Origin: Clostridium sp. AM22-11AC
GTDB taxonomy: Bacteria > Bacillota > Clostridia > Lachnospirales > Lachnospiraceae
Assembly: GCF_003473545.1 (NCBI RefSeq)
Contig: NZ_QUCM01000020.1
Span: forward strand, 1 to 64,000
DNA length: 64,000 bases
Direction: 5' to 3'
Position numbers and translations under genes: made by a program. Positions 17,473 through 26,285 of this stretch are shown piece by piece; the stretch's first letter is position 1; every line of letters starts with the position of its first letter. The notes under the pieces were generated by a model. The model made no database searches, was not told the DNA's origin, and worked only from the letters and a program-made list of their open reading frames with translations.

Positions 17473-18270
17473 ATGACAAAGGTTACAACAAAGAAAAAAC
17501 TGGCTGTTTTAGGAAATGGATTTCTGGCGGGGATCATTGTAGAGACTTATAATAAGGGACTTTTAGAGGAATATGAGCTGACCGGTATATTGGGACGGAC
17601 AAAGGAAAAGACAGAAGCACTGGCAGAAAAAGGCGGCTGCCGTCCATGCAGCACTTTAGAAGAACTGCTGGAAGACAAGCCGGATTATGTGGCAGAGGCA
17701 GCTTCTGTTAAGGCTGTCCAGGATTATGGTATGAAAATATTGTCCGGCGGGGCAGATATGATCCTGTTATCTATTGGTGCGCTGGCAGATGAAACATTTT
17801 ACAGAGAGATCAGTGAATGTGCAAAAGAAAATGGAAGAAAGATCCACATTGCTTCCGGTGCCATCGGCGGTTTTGATGTACTGCGGACCATCTCTCTTAT
17901 GGGACAGGCACAGACTTCTTTCCGTACAAAAAAGGGCCCGAAATCCCTTTCCGGAACCCCGCTGTTTGAAGAAAGCCTTATGACAGATAAAGAAGAAAAG
18001 CAGGTATTTCACGGAAGCGCAAAGGAAGCCATTTCTATTTTGCCTACTAAGGTAAATGTAGCAATTGCAGCATCTTTAGCATCCTCTGGCCCGGAAAATG
18101 TAGATATGAGCATTTTCAGTGTCCCGGAAATGGTAGGAGATGACCACAAGATTACAGCCCAGATACCGGGAGTAAAGGCAGAGCTGGATATTTATTCCAG
18201 TACCAGTGCTATTGCGGGATGGAGCGTTGTGGCAGTGCTGCGAAATCTGGTTTCACCGATCGTATTCTAA
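17473..18270 (+). CDS. L-aspartate dehydrogenase family protein (NadX-like)
   Basis: A 265-residue NAD(P)-dependent dehydrogenase. The N-terminal Rossmann motif is GNGFLAGIIVE, and the C-terminal DUF108 domain carries ASGAIGGFD, LPTKVNVAIAASLAS and a conserved TSAIAGWSVVAVLRN end. Characterised relatives deaminate L-aspartate to iminoaspartate for NAD synthesis; related enzymes act in amino acid catabolism. No nadA or nadC is nearby, so the NAD role is not supported by context. AAGGAGAAGGGGAAA precedes the ATG. Confidence 0.85.
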   Translation: MTKVTTKKKLAVLGNGFLAGIIVETYNKGLLEEYELTGILGRTKEKTEALAEKGGCRPCSTLEELLEDKPDYVAEAASVKAVQDYGMKILSGGADMILLSIGALADETFYREISECAKENGRKIHIASGAIGGFDVLRTISLMGQAQTSFRTKKGPKSLSGTPLFEESLMTDKEEKQVFHGSAKEAISILPTKVNVAIAASLASSGPENVDMSIFSVPEMVGDDHKITAQIPGVKAELDIYSSTSAIAGWSVVAVLRNLVSPIVF

Positions 18271-18287
18271 ATAACAGGAATAGAAAT

Positions 18288-18319
18288 AGGGAAGCTGACA
18301 TTGCATCAGCTTCCCTTTT
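18288..18319 (+). terminator. Terminator after aspartate dehydrogenase
   Basis: AGGGAAGCTGA pairs with TCAGCTTCCCT around a 7-nt loop and is followed by TTTT, 18 nt after the stop. It separates this gene from the convergent GGGtGRT gene. Confidence 0.9.
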
Positions 18320-18343
18320 AAAAACCTTATTTTAAGCCATTTC

Positions 18344-19354
18344 TTAGAACTTGCCAGCCTTTGCAGCTTCCTCGATGGAAACAGCAACTGCAACAGTAGC
18401 GCCTACCATAGGGTTGTTACCCATACCGATCAGACCCATCATTTCTACGTGAGCAGGAACGGAAGAGGAACCAGCGAACTGTGCGTCAGAGTGCATACGT
18501 CCCATGGTATCGGTCATACCGTAGGAAGCAGGACCTGCAGCCATGTTGTCTGGGTGAAGAGTACGTCCTGTACCGCCGCCGGAAGCTACGGAGAAGTACT
18601 TTTTGCCTTTTTCGATGCATTCTTTCTTGTAGGTACCAGCTACAGGATGCTGGAATCTGGTTGGGTTGGTGGAGTTACCGGTGATGGAAACGTCAACGCC
18701 TTCCTTCCACATGATAGCAACACCTTCTGTTACGTCGTTAGCGCCGTAGCAGTTTACTTTTGCTCTTAAGCCGTCAGAGTAGGACTTTCTCCACAGTTCT
18801 TTTACTTCGCCTGTGTAGTAATCCATCTCAGTTTCAACATATGTAAATCCGTTGATACGGGAGATGATCTGAGCAGCGTCTTTTCCTAAACCGTTTAAGA
18901 TAACGCGCAGAGGTTTCTGACGAACTTTGTTAGCCTTCTCAGCGATACCGATCGCACCTTCAGCAGCTGCGAAAGACTCATGTCCTGCTAAGAAGCAGAA
19001 GCAGTCAGTATCTTCTTCCAGAAGCATCTTGCCCAGATTACCATGTCCTAAACCAACCTTACGCTGGTCAGCAACAGAACCTGGAATACAGAATGCCTGA
19101 AGACCTTCGCCGATTGCTGCAGCAGCGTCAGCAGCTCTCTTGCAGCCCTTCTTGATAGCGATAGCAGCACCTACAGTGTAAGCCCAGCAAGCGTTCTCGA
19201 AGCAAATAGGCTGGATCTTCTTAACCTGAGCATAAACGTCCAGGCCTGCATCTTTTGTGATCTTCTCAGCTTCTTCGATAGAAGCAATGCCATAGCTGTT
19301 TAATACAGAATTGATCTTATCAATTCTTCTCTCATATGATTCAAATAATGCCAT
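18344..19354 (-). CDS. GGGtGRT family protein
   Basis: A 336-residue protein named for its SGGGTGRTLHPDN motif. It also has conserved Cys-containing segments (PICFENACWAY, ADTDCFCF-like) and a Gly-rich C-terminus (MGLIGMGNNPMVGATVAVA). The biochemical function is not known. It forms a two-gene unit with the upstream Fe-S scaffold-like gene (27-nt gap), an association I recognise in anaerobic Clostridia. Codon use resembles that of highly expressed genes. Confidence 0.88.
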   Translation of the reverse strand: MALFESYERRIDKINSVLNSYGIASIEEAEKITKDAGLDVYAQVKKIQPICFENACWAYTVGAAIAIKKGCKRAADAAAAIGEGLQAFCIPGSVADQRKVGLGHGNLGKMLLEEDTDCFCFLAGHESFAAAEGAIGIAEKANKVRQKPLRVILNGLGKDAAQIISRINGFTYVETEMDYYTGEVKELWRKSYSDGLRAKVNCYGANDVTEGVAIMWKEGVDVSITGNSTNPTRFQHPVAGTYKKECIEKGKKYFSVASGGGTGRTLHPDNMAAGPASYGMTDTMGRMHSDAQFAGSSSVPAHVEMMGLIGMGNNPMVGATVAVAVSIEEAAKAGKF

Positions 19355-19381
19355 CTTCTTAATCCTCCTAATTGGTCCTCA

Positions 19382-20074
19382 TCATTCTTTACGTGGGTCA
19401 ACGATCTTAACAGCGTCAGCAACACGGCCGTACTGTCCTTTAGCCTTTTCCCATGCAGTAGTAGGATCATCACCCTTCTTGATGAAATCGGTCATCTTGC
19501 CAAGGTTTACGAACTGGTATCCGATGATCTGATCATCAGCGTCTAATGCAATACCGGTTACATAGCCTTCTGCCATTTCCAGATAACGTGGACCTTTCTT
19601 AAGAGTTCCGTACATAGTACCAACCTGAGAACGCAGTCCCTTTCCAAGGTCTTCCAGACCAGCACCTACAGGAAGTCCGTCTTCAGAGAATGCACTCTGA
19701 GTTCTTCCGTAAACGATCTGTAAGAACAGCTCTCTCATAGCGGTATTGATCGCATCACATACAAGGTCAGTATTTAATGCTTCCAGAACAGTTAAACCTG
19801 GAAGGATCTCAGCTGCCATAGCTGCGGAGTGAGTCATACCTGAACATCCGATGGTCTCTACCAGAGCCTCCTGGATGATACCTTCTTTTACGTTCAGGGT
19901 CAGCTTACAGGCACCCTGCTGTGGAGCACACCAGCCTACACCGTGTGTCAGACCGGAAATGTCTTTGATCTCCTTTGATTTTACCCATTTTGCTTCTTCT
20001 GGGATTGGAGCAGCGCCATGATGAACGCCCTGTGCAACTTTGCACATTTCTTCTACTTCCTGTGAATAAATCAT
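19382..20074 (-). CDS. NifU-like Fe-S cluster assembly scaffold protein
   Basis: A 230-residue protein with a NifU_N-like fold. Cysteines at GWCAPQQGACKLTL and TIGCSGMTHSAAMAAEILPG, plus the DLVCDAINTAMRELFLQIVYGR segment, fit the scaffold ligand pattern, although the spacing differs from standard IscU. It is first in the operon with GGGtGRT. AGGAGTTTTAACAC precedes the ATG. The cluster recipient is unknown; co-occurrence suggests that GGGtGRT is the partner. Confidence 0.8.
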   Translation of the reverse strand: MIYSQEVEEMCKVAQGVHHGAAPIPEEAKWVKSKEIKDISGLTHGVGWCAPQQGACKLTLNVKEGIIQEALVETIGCSGMTHSAAMAAEILPGLTVLEALNTDLVCDAINTAMRELFLQIVYGRTQSAFSEDGLPVGAGLEDLGKGLRSQVGTMYGTLKKGPRYLEMAEGYVTGIALDADDQIIGYQFVNLGKMTDFIKKGDDPTTAWEKAKGQYGRVADAVKIVDPRKE

Positions 20075-20297
20075 GTGTTAAAACTCCTTTCAAAGATACT
20101 TGTATGATTGGTTGTGTCTGTAGGAACAGACATGTCCGTTTGTTTAAACCGGATGCCTTTGTTAAAATTATCACGGCACACCTATGTTCATTTTCTCACA
20201 TAATATGACATTTTACAAGCAAAATTTTCTCATGTGAGAAACAAGTTTTTCATGTAAATGTACTAAAAAAAATACAGGATAACAGGAAAATGGGTAT

Positions 20298-20340
20298 AAA
20301 AAAGACTGCTATAAAGTGAAAAATTCATTTTACAGCAGTT
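20298..20340 (-). terminator. Terminator of the small RNA
   Basis: On the minus strand ACTGCTGTAAAATGAA pairs, with one mismatch and one G-U, with TTCACTTTATAGCAGT and is followed by six T. Confidence 0.8.
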
Positions 20341-20436
20341 CTTTATCTCCAGCCGGAGCGTGTTCCCGGGATAATCAGTGTGAGACCGGACACCTCCGAT
20401 ACGGGCGAAACCGCACTCCTCCCAGAACTGGCGACT
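20298..20436 (-). ncRNA. Structured small RNA, candidate raiA-motif or 6S-like
   Basis: No protein-like frame fits. On the minus strand a near-consensus promoter (20442-20470) leads into about 139 nt of strongly structured GC-rich sequence. It contains an apical stem in which GGAG, GTGT and CCGG pair with CCGG, ACAC and CTCC around a 16-nt loop, closed further out by CCAG with CTGG. The segment ends in a clear terminator. This is a complete RNA gene layout. I could not match it securely; tmRNA, SRP RNA and RNase P lack their hallmark sequences here. Confidence 0.6.
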
Positions 20437-20441
20437 TCCTT

Positions 20442-20470
20442 ATTATAAAACTCTAAATAAAAAAATACAA
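20442..20470 (-). promoter_or_regulatory. Promoter of the small RNA
   Basis: On the minus strand TTGTAT (20465-20470), 17 nt, perfect TATAAT (20442-20447). The predicted start is near 20436. Confidence 0.7.
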
Positions 20471-20561
20471 GGGTGGAATAACCTGGGAAAGGGAACGTAA
20501 GAGAAGTAGAAGTAGTGGAAATAAGATCGTGGAAAATGAAGAAATGTGTAAAAATGTCTGT

Positions 20562-20610
20562 AAAAAGGGGGATGGCCCGGAGTACTCTGCGTAGCAGGTA
20601 CTTCCGGGCC
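20562..20610 (-). terminator. GC-rich hairpin with T-run, minus strand
   Basis: GGCCCGG and CCGGGCC close a hairpin (20574-20610) that continues with GTAC/GTAC pairing and is followed on the minus strand by CCCCCTTTTT. A possible promoter (TTGCAT, 17 nt, TATATT) lies at 20634-20662, so a second short transcript of about 60 nt may exist. What it would do is unknown. Confidence 0.5.
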
Positions 20611-20744
20611 CGCGTCATCTCTGACTGGTTTAAAATATACCATGACCCGGTTTAAAATGCAATGGAAGTCATAGAAACGTAATGAATTGTAATATTTCTT
20701 ACAAAAAACGATAGAAAGAGTTATAAAAGATAGATGAAAAATAT

Positions 20745-20773
20745 TTGAAAAATCTGAGGTTTTGTTATATACT
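20745..20773 (+). promoter_or_regulatory. Promoter of the SEC-C protein gene
   Basis: TTGAAA (20745-20750), exactly 17 nt, TATACT (20768-20773), followed by a 70-nt leader in which TAGCGG and CCGCTA can pair. Confidence 0.7.
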
Positions 20774-20844
20774 ACATATTACGATAGCGGCAGTATGTCT
20801 TTAGCGATGTATCCGCTAAATATACAAATAAGGATGGTTTTACT

Positions 20845-21354
20845 ATGGCATTATTAGAAACATGGAGAAATCTGGCATATGGTGACGGCCTGGATGATAA
20901 AAAAAGAGAAGAGCTGTGGTCCGGATATTTCCAGATCGAGAAGGGAATTTATGAGCAGATCCTTTCCCAGCCTGAGCAGGTAATCACAGGTACTGTAAAG
21001 GAACTGGCTGAGAAGTATAACACTGAGATCCTGATCATGACCGGATTTTTAGATGGTATCAATGAAAGCTTAAAGGGATATGAGAACCCAATCGATACTA
21101 TGGAAGAAGATACCGAAGTTAAGATCGAGATCGATCCTGAGAAGCTGTACTACAACATGGTAGAAGCTAAGGCTACCTGGCTGTATGAACTTCCACAGTG
21201 GGATGCGATCCTGACTCCAGAAAAGCGTAAAGAACTGTACAAGAGCCAGAAGGCTTCCGGTACTGTTCGCAAGGCAAAGAAGATCTTCCCAAATGATCCG
21301 TGTCCATGTGGAAGCGGCAAGAAGTACAAAAAATGCTGCGGTAAGAACGCTTAA
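20845..21354 (+). CDS. SEC-C zinc-motif protein
   Basis: A 169-residue, mostly helical acidic protein ending in a SEC-C module, [20 protein letters not shown], with the Cys-x-Cys-x8-Cys-Cys zinc-binding pattern known from the SecA C-terminus. In SecA this module binds SecB and ribosomes; stand-alone SEC-C proteins are of unknown function. The rest of the protein is not SecA. It is monocistronic, with its own promoter and terminator. Confidence 0.85.
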   Translation: MALLETWRNLAYGDGLDDKKREELWSGYFQIEKGIYEQILSQPEQVITGTVKELAEKYNTEILIMTGFLDGINESLKGYENPIDTMEEDTEVKIEIDPEKLYYNMVEAKATWLYELPQWDAILTPEKRKELYKSQKASGTVRKAKKIFPNDPCPCGSGKKYKKCCGKNA

Positions 21355-21371
21355 GCAATCTGAAATGTGCG

Positions 21372-21400
21372 CCTGTCCGGACTCTTCCGGGCAGGTATTT
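21372..21400 (+). terminator. Terminator of the SEC-C gene
   Basis: CCTGTCCGGA pairs with TCCGGGCAGG (one G-U) around CTCT, followed by TATTTT, 18 nt after the stop. Confidence 0.8.
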
Positions 21401-21462
21401 TAATGTTACAGTCCAGATCCTGCTGGTTCGGAGAAAATGTAATATTTTAATGGGAGAAGAAA

Positions 21463-22212
21463 ATGGAAGCATATACAAGCTTTGCGCAGGTCTATGATCT
21501 GTTTCAGGATAATATTCCTTATGGAGAATGGGCAGATTATTTAAAAAGCCTGTTAAATGAATATGGAGTAAAAGACGGACTGGTTCTGGATCTGGGCTGC
21601 GGCACTGGAAGCATCACTGAGCTTTTAGCAAAGGCCGGATATGACATGATCGGCGTGGACAATTCCGAGGACATGCTGGAGATCGCCATGGATAAGCGGA
21701 GCAGATCGGGACTGGATATCCTGTATCTTTTACAGGATATGCGGGAATTTGAGCTTTACGGTACAGTAAAAGCGGCAGTGAGTATCTGCGATTCCATGAA
21801 CTATATCCTGGAAAAAGAGGACCTGGTACAGGTATTTAAACTGGTAAATAATTATCTGGATCCGTCAGGTATCTTTATTTTTGACATGAATACAGAATAT
21901 AAGTACACCCATCTTTTAGCAGATGGTACTTTTGCGGAAAACAGAGAAGAAAGCAGCTTTATCTGGGAGAATTTCTATGATGAAGAGGAGCGGATCAATG
22001 AATATGACCTGACTTTATTTATTAAAGAAGGGGAGCTGTTCCGCAAGTTTGAGGAGACTCATTATCAGAGATGCTATTCTTTGGATGAGGTGAAAGAGGC
22101 AGCAAAAGAGGCGGGAATGGATTTTGTGGCCGCCTATGATGCGTTTACCAGGGAATCTGTAAAGGATGACAGTGAAAGAATTTATCTTGTTTTCCGCGAG
22201 TGTGGGAAATAA
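21463..22212 (+). CDS. Class I SAM-dependent methyltransferase
   Basis: A 249-residue Rossmann-fold methyltransferase. Motif I is VLDLGCGTGSITELLA, motif II includes IGVDNSEDMLEIA, and SICDSMNYI and FIFDMNTEY follow. The substrate cannot be inferred from sequence. GGGAGAAGAAA precedes the ATG. It stands just upstream of hslO on the same strand, separated by 94 nt holding small hairpins such as CTGC-GTAA-GCAG. Confidence 0.9.
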   Translation: MEAYTSFAQVYDLFQDNIPYGEWADYLKSLLNEYGVKDGLVLDLGCGTGSITELLAKAGYDMIGVDNSEDMLEIAMDKRSRSGLDILYLLQDMREFELYGTVKAAVSICDSMNYILEKEDLVQVFKLVNNYLDPSGIFIFDMNTEYKYTHLLADGTFAENREESSFIWENFYDEEERINEYDLTLFIKEGELFRKFEETHYQRCYSLDEVKEAAKEAGMDFVAAYDAFTRESVKDDSERIYLVFRECGK

Positions 22213-22306
22213 GAAGGACCATTAACGAGCAGTCAGCCTGCGTAAGCAGACAGTAAACTGCGATAGCACGGGACTGCGGGTATAAAAATAACAAGGAGAG
22301 AACAAT

Positions 22307-23188
22307 ATGGCAGATTATGTGATCAGAGCCACTGCGGCAGAAGGTCAGATCCGTGCCTTTGCGGCAACTACCAGAGATCTGACTGAGACTGCAAGACAGG
22401 CTCACAATACAAGTCCGGTAGCAACAGCAGCGCTGGGAAGATTAATGACAGCAGCTGTGATGATGGGCTATGACATGAAGGGAGCAGATGACCTTCTTAC
22501 CATAAAGATCCAGGGCGATGGCCCTATTGGTGGTCTGGTTGTTACCGCTGACTCTCATGGAGAAGTAAAAGGTTATGCTTTTAATCCGGGGGTCATGCTT
22601 CCGCCAAATGATAAAGGCAAACTGGATGTAGGCGGTGCCTTAGGCGTAGGCGTTTTAAGCGTGATCAAGGATATCGGCTTAAAAGAGCCTTATGTGGGAC
22701 AGACCATTCTGGTATCAGGAGAGATCGCAGAGGATTTAACATATTATTATGCAACCTCTGAACAGACCCCTTCTTCTGTGGCACTGGGCGTTCTGATGAA
22801 TAAGGATAATACGGTCCGTCAGGCAGGCGGATTTATCATCCAGCTGATGCCAGGTGCTTCTGAGGCAGTTATCTCTGCTCTGGAAGAGAAAATCAAAGAG
22901 ATCCACTCTATTACTACATTATTAGATGTGGGAAATACACCGGAGACAATCTTACAGTACATTTTAGGAGACTTAGGACTGGAGATCAATGAAAAACTTC
23001 CTGCTAAGTTTACATGTAACTGCGACAAAAGCCGTATTGAGAGAGCTCTGATCAGCGTTGGAAAGAAAGACATCCAGGAAATGATCGATGACGGTAAGCC
23101 GATCGAGGTAAACTGCCATTTCTGCAACAAAAATTATACCTTTGATGTAGAGGAATTAAAAGAGATCCTGGAAAAGGCAAGAAGATAA
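22307..23188 (+). CDS. hslO: Redox-regulated chaperone Hsp33
   Basis: A 293-residue cytosolic holdase that becomes active on disulfide stress. The N-terminal domain shows TARQAHNTSPVATAALGR and the substrate region GDGPIGG; the C-terminal zinc switch has the four cysteines as FTCNCDKSRIERAL and NCHFCNKNY (CxC and CxxC). Full length for the family. AAGGAGAGAACAAT precedes the ATG. Confidence 0.97.
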   Translation: MADYVIRATAAEGQIRAFAATTRDLTETARQAHNTSPVATAALGRLMTAAVMMGYDMKGADDLLTIKIQGDGPIGGLVVTADSHGEVKGYAFNPGVMLPPNDKGKLDVGGALGVGVLSVIKDIGLKEPYVGQTILVSGEIAEDLTYYYATSEQTPSSVALGVLMNKDNTVRQAGGFIIQLMPGASEAVISALEEKIKEIHSITTLLDVGNTPETILQYILGDLGLEINEKLPAKFTCNCDKSRIERALISVGKKDIQEMIDDGKPIEVNCHFCNKNYTFDVEELKEILEKARR

Positions 23189-23198
23189 AATACACACA

Positions 23199-23228
23199 AA
23201 AGGAGCCAGTCATGCGACTGGCTCCTTT
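23199..23228 (+). terminator. Terminator of hslO, possibly bidirectional
   Basis: AAAGGAGCCAGTC pairs perfectly with GACTGGCTCCTTT around ATGC. The A/T-rich flanks would also allow it to end the convergent cold-shock transcript. Confidence 0.9.
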
Positions 23229-23314
23229 GTAATCATTTGAAATTCACGTATAACTTACTTCAACTATCTATCAATTTGATATATGTTTGAAAAAGGTACA
23301 CTGTTGTTCATTGA

Positions 23315-23512
23315 TTATAATTTGGTTACGTTAGTAGCCTGAGGTCCCTTAGCACCATTTACTACGTCGAACTCAACTTCTGCGCCTTCGTCTAAAGACT
23401 TGAAGCCTTCCATGTTCAGACCTGAGTAGTGTACGAATACATCGTTGCCCTGCTCGTCAGAAATGAATCCGTAACCCTTCTGGTTGTTGAACCACTTAAC
23501 TGTACCTTTCAT
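23315..23512 (-). CDS. Cold-shock domain protein
   Basis: A 65-residue OB-fold nucleic-acid chaperone with RNP1 KGYGFI and RNP2 DVFVHYSGL. It binds single-stranded RNA/DNA and resolves RNA structure. The true start is ATG 23512, 8 nt after GGAGG; longer upstream readings run into the promoter. The leader contains a GTTGC/GCAAC hairpin. Confidence 0.96.
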   Translation of the reverse strand: MKGTVKWFNNQKGYGFISDEQGNDVFVHYSGLNMEGFKSLDEGAEVEFDVVNGAKGPQATNVTKL

Positions 23513-23573
23513 TACGATACCTCCAAAAAATATAAAAAAATGTTGAGTTGCAAGTAATTTCGCAACTGTGACT

Positions 23574-23602
23574 AGAATATCACAAATTAAGGGCGGTGTC
23601 AA
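23574..23602 (-). promoter_or_regulatory. Promoter of the cold-shock gene
   Basis: On the minus strand a perfect TTGACA (23597-23602), 17 nt, TATTCT (23574-23579). Confidence 0.75.
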
Positions 23603-23720
23603 ACCTTTTGTGCCTAAGAAAATAAGTATTGAGAGGAAGAAAAAGTTCTGGTACAATAGGCAAAGAAAAAATTTAACAATGTTTAATTGAGAGTTTTTTT
23701 GAGTTAGAGAGGATTTAGAA

Positions 23721-24296
23721 ATGCCTGAAAATGAAATGAAAATGCCGAAAATAAAGCTGGTCAATATTGTAAAACATTTCTGTACCATTACCAGACACCG
23801 TCTGTTAGTGTGTAAGCACTGCTTTAAGATCGGATTATACTGGCAGGGACTGACACATGACCTGTCAAAGTACAGTCCGGAAGAGTTCTGGACAGGAGTC
23901 CGTTATTACCAGGGGGACCGGAGCCCTAATGCGGCAGAACGTGAGGCGATTGGTTTTTCCAAAGCCTGGCTTCATCACAAGGGACGGAACAAGCATCATT
24001 TTGAATATTGGATCGATGTTTCTTTAAATAAAGAAGAAGGTCTGGTGGGGAATAAGATGCCGGTGAACTATGTGGCAGAGATGCTCTGCGACCGGATCGC
24101 AGCCTGCGAGGTGTACCGTGGGAAGAATTACACCAGCGCAGCACCTATGGAATACTATGAATTTACAAAGAAATACATTACCATTCACCCGGAGACCAGG
24201 GCGCTTTTGGAAAAGCTCCTTACTATCTTAAAGGATGAAGGGGAAGAGAGTGCTTATGCCTATATCCGTAAGCTGTTAAAAAAGGGAAGCTATTAA
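23721..24296 (+). CDS. DUF5662 family protein
   Basis: A 191-residue soluble protein rich in His and aromatic residues: [41 protein letters not shown] and [17 protein letters not shown]. The conserved His/Asp pattern looks like a helical metal-binding or hydrolase-like fold. I recognise the family as DUF5662; its function is unknown. GAGAGGATTTAGAA precedes the ATG. It is monocistronic and divergent from the cold-shock gene. Confidence 0.75.
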   Translation: MPENEMKMPKIKLVNIVKHFCTITRHRLLVCKHCFKIGLYWQGLTHDLSKYSPEEFWTGVRYYQGDRSPNAAEREAIGFSKAWLHHKGRNKHHFEYWIDVSLNKEEGLVGNKMPVNYVAEMLCDRIAACEVYRGKNYTSAAPMEYYEFTKKYITIHPETRALLEKLLTILKDEGEESAYAYIRKLLKKGSY

Positions 24297-24313
24297 AACA
24301 GGCTTCCCTTTTT
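24277..24313 (+). terminator. Terminator overlapping the end of the DUF5662 gene
   Basis: AAAAAGGGAAGC in the last codons pairs with GCTTCCCTTTTT downstream; the stop codon lies in the loop. Confidence 0.85.
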
Positions 24314-24352
24314 CGTGCTTATTTTGTTGTGTTTTAAGCTGTTTTGGACTGC

Positions 24353-24781
24353 TTACTCTTCCGGAAACAGGTTCTCTTCGATAATGGCAACCGCATCACG
24401 GATGCAGTCCGGACATGCGCGGAGGACTTTTCCGGTGTCTACGCCCTTTAATTCACGGCATACGATGGTGGAGTTTTTCTCCTTGAAAGCTGCGATGCAG
24501 GCTTTGGATGCCTTATAGGAAGTTCCCTTGGAGTTTGGCTTTTCCAGGTCTGCAGTGCTGATCTTTAAACCGGCTAAAACGGCTGCTGCGGAGATAGCGC
24601 CACAGGTTCCTTCCATACCGCCCATTCCAAGGCCAAGGCCCTCAGTTACTTTAAACAGGGTCTCCGGGTCAATATCTACCTTATCTAAAAATGCGAAAGC
24701 TACAGACTGTGCGCAGTTGTAACCTTTGTTGTGACAGGCAATGGCTCTGTCGGCTCTTGACTCTTTTGTGATCTCTGACAT
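24353..24781 (-). CDS. C_GCAxxG_C_C family protein
   Basis: A 142-residue protein with the family's spaced cysteines: GYNCAQSV near the N-terminus, GTCGAISAAAVLAG, TIVCRELKG and ACPDCIRDAV. Members are thought to be redox or metal-binding proteins, often near oxidoreductases; the role is unproven. GGAG precedes ATG 24781. Only 21 nt separate it from the upstream membrane-protein gene on the same strand, so they are probably co-transcribed. Confidence 0.85.
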   Translation of the reverse strand: MSEITKESRADRAIACHNKGYNCAQSVAFAFLDKVDIDPETLFKVTEGLGLGMGGMEGTCGAISAAAVLAGLKISTADLEKPNSKGTSYKASKACIAAFKEKNSTIVCRELKGVDTGKVLRACPDCIRDAVAIIEENLFPEE

Positions 24782-24802
24782 AATCAAATTCTCCTTTTAA
24801 AA

Positions 24803-25585
24803 TTAAAATTTGGAAATTTTTGTAAAATAATGTTGTCCTATTTCCAGGCAGCTTATATGAATGATAAAACCGCCAAGAAGAACACTGGCAAGGTAAAGAC
24901 AGTTTCCTGCAAATGTTCCGATCACCAGGGAGATCTGGTGAAAGACGATCTGCCCGTTTGGATAATAGGGACTGATGTAAAACATATCCGCATTGCCGTA
25001 AGGATGGGATAATACATTTACAGCTGTGGCAATGGCAGTACAGAAAAGAAACAACGGGATCGTATGCAGATAGCTTTTTGGCGTTTCTGTTTTCAGGTTA
25101 TAAAATGCACAGATAAGCCCCATAAAAATAAGGTTGAAATGCCATAAAAAGCCGTGGACGGTCATGGTCCAGTAAGGATGCATCAGTCCGCTGGGTTCAG
25201 CCAGTGCCATGATCCCGCCAAGAAGACCGAAATCCTGGATAAAAAGGTAAAAGACATTTCTTATTCGGGCAGGAACCATGGGAATGAAAAGTCCAAGGTA
25301 CATGGGAACACTGCACAGCTGGAATGGAAAATACCACCAGTCATAGGTTCTGCCATTTTCTATATAATAGATAAATCCCTGTTTATATAATTCTGTCAGC
25401 CCTAAAAATAAGCCGCATAAAAAAAGAATGGTATCCGGTCCGGCTTTTCTTTCCGGAAAAGAGAACTTCCGGGCAAGAAAAATGCTTAAGGATACACCAA
25501 GGACGGTCAGGACCAGATGAAAAGCCCCATAGGGCTTAGGAGTATCCATGGTCCAGGCGGTTGCCTGAAAAAAAGCTTCAGCCAT
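24803..25585 (-). CDS. YwaF/TIGR02206-type integral membrane protein
   Basis: A 260-residue protein with about seven predicted helices. It shows the family's WWYFPFQLCSVPMYLGLF, a tryptophan/histidine-rich HPYWTMTVHGFLWHFNLIF, and NVLSHPYG. Function is unknown; the fold is related to eukaryotic TMEM164. It lies upstream of the C_GCAxxG_C_C gene on the same strand and diverges from the YdcZ-like gene. Confidence 0.8.
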   Translation of the reverse strand: MAEAFFQATAWTMDTPKPYGAFHLVLTVLGVSLSIFLARKFSFPERKAGPDTILFLCGLFLGLTELYKQGFIYYIENGRTYDWWYFPFQLCSVPMYLGLFIPMVPARIRNVFYLFIQDFGLLGGIMALAEPSGLMHPYWTMTVHGFLWHFNLIFMGLICAFYNLKTETPKSYLHTIPLFLFCTAIATAVNVLSHPYGNADMFYISPYYPNGQIVFHQISLVIGTFAGNCLYLASVLLGGFIIHISCLEIGQHYFTKISKF

Positions 25586-25743
25586 ATAAAAACCACCTTC
25601 TGAAATTGTATATCTCGTTAAAGATTATACAACATTCAGGTGAGATTGTCCATGAAGGGAGAATAAAAAGAGGGAAGCCTGCGCAGTCTAAGAAAGAGAA
25701 AAAAGATTGGATACAGTATGGGAAAATTCCAGGAGGGCAAAAA

Positions 25744-26172
25744 ATGGCAGGGATAGTAACAGCGCTTTTATCCGGTGCATTGATGAGCGTACAGGGCGTA
25801 TTTAATACAGGTGTGACAAAACAGACCAGCGTGTGGGTGGCTTCCGGCTGGGTCCAGGCAACAGCCTTGATTGCCTGTGTTGTTATATGGTTTTTTACTG
25901 GGAGACCGCCGGTGCGGGGACTCTTTTCGGTTTCTCCCATCTACCTTCTTTCCGGCGGTATCATAGGGGCGGTGATCACCTATACAGTGATCCGCAGCAT
26001 GCAGTCTTTAGGACCGGCACAGACTGCCCTTCTCATCGTAGTGGCACAGATCATCACAGCATATGTGATCCAGCTGTTTGGATGGTTTGGCACAGAAAAA
26101 ATGCCTTTTGAATGGCATAAACTTTTAGGAGCAGCTGTTGCTGTGGCAGGGATCATTATTTTTCAGAGATAA
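25744..26172 (+). CDS. DMT-superfamily transporter, YdcZ/DUF606 type
   Basis: A 142-residue protein with four or five helices (MAGIVTALLSGALMSVQGVFN, ATALIACVVIWFF, GGIIGAVITYTVI, TALLIVVAQIITAYVIQLFGWFG, AAVAVAGIIIF). It is the half-size DMT type that works as a dimer; the substrate is unknown. AGGAGG (25731-25736) fixes ATG 25744; the upstream open frame from 25561 has no supporting site. Confidence 0.85.
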   Translation: MAGIVTALLSGALMSVQGVFNTGVTKQTSVWVASGWVQATALIACVVIWFFTGRPPVRGLFSVSPIYLLSGGIIGAVITYTVIRSMQSLGPAQTALLIVVAQIITAYVIQLFGWFGTEKMPFEWHKLLGAAVAVAGIIIFQR

Positions 26173-26285
26173 AGCGAAAAGTCAAAAAAAGACGGGAAAA
26201 TGTTAGAATTACCGCTTGTATTTAAATTGCCTTTCCGATAGAATAGTAATAGCAGGCTGAGATGGTATTCCATGGAGGAATATCG

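Noticed and set aside
20298..20436. tmRNA, SRP RNA or RNase P RNA for the unidentified small RNA
   Set aside because: No tag-peptide frame or tRNA-like end, no GGAA-type SRP loop block, and no RNase P conserved core can be found.
20343..20618. 91-codon minus-strand frame in the small-RNA region
   Set aside because: It contains a terminator hairpin, the small-RNA promoter and the structured RNA; the translation is low in complexity and lacks a start site signal.
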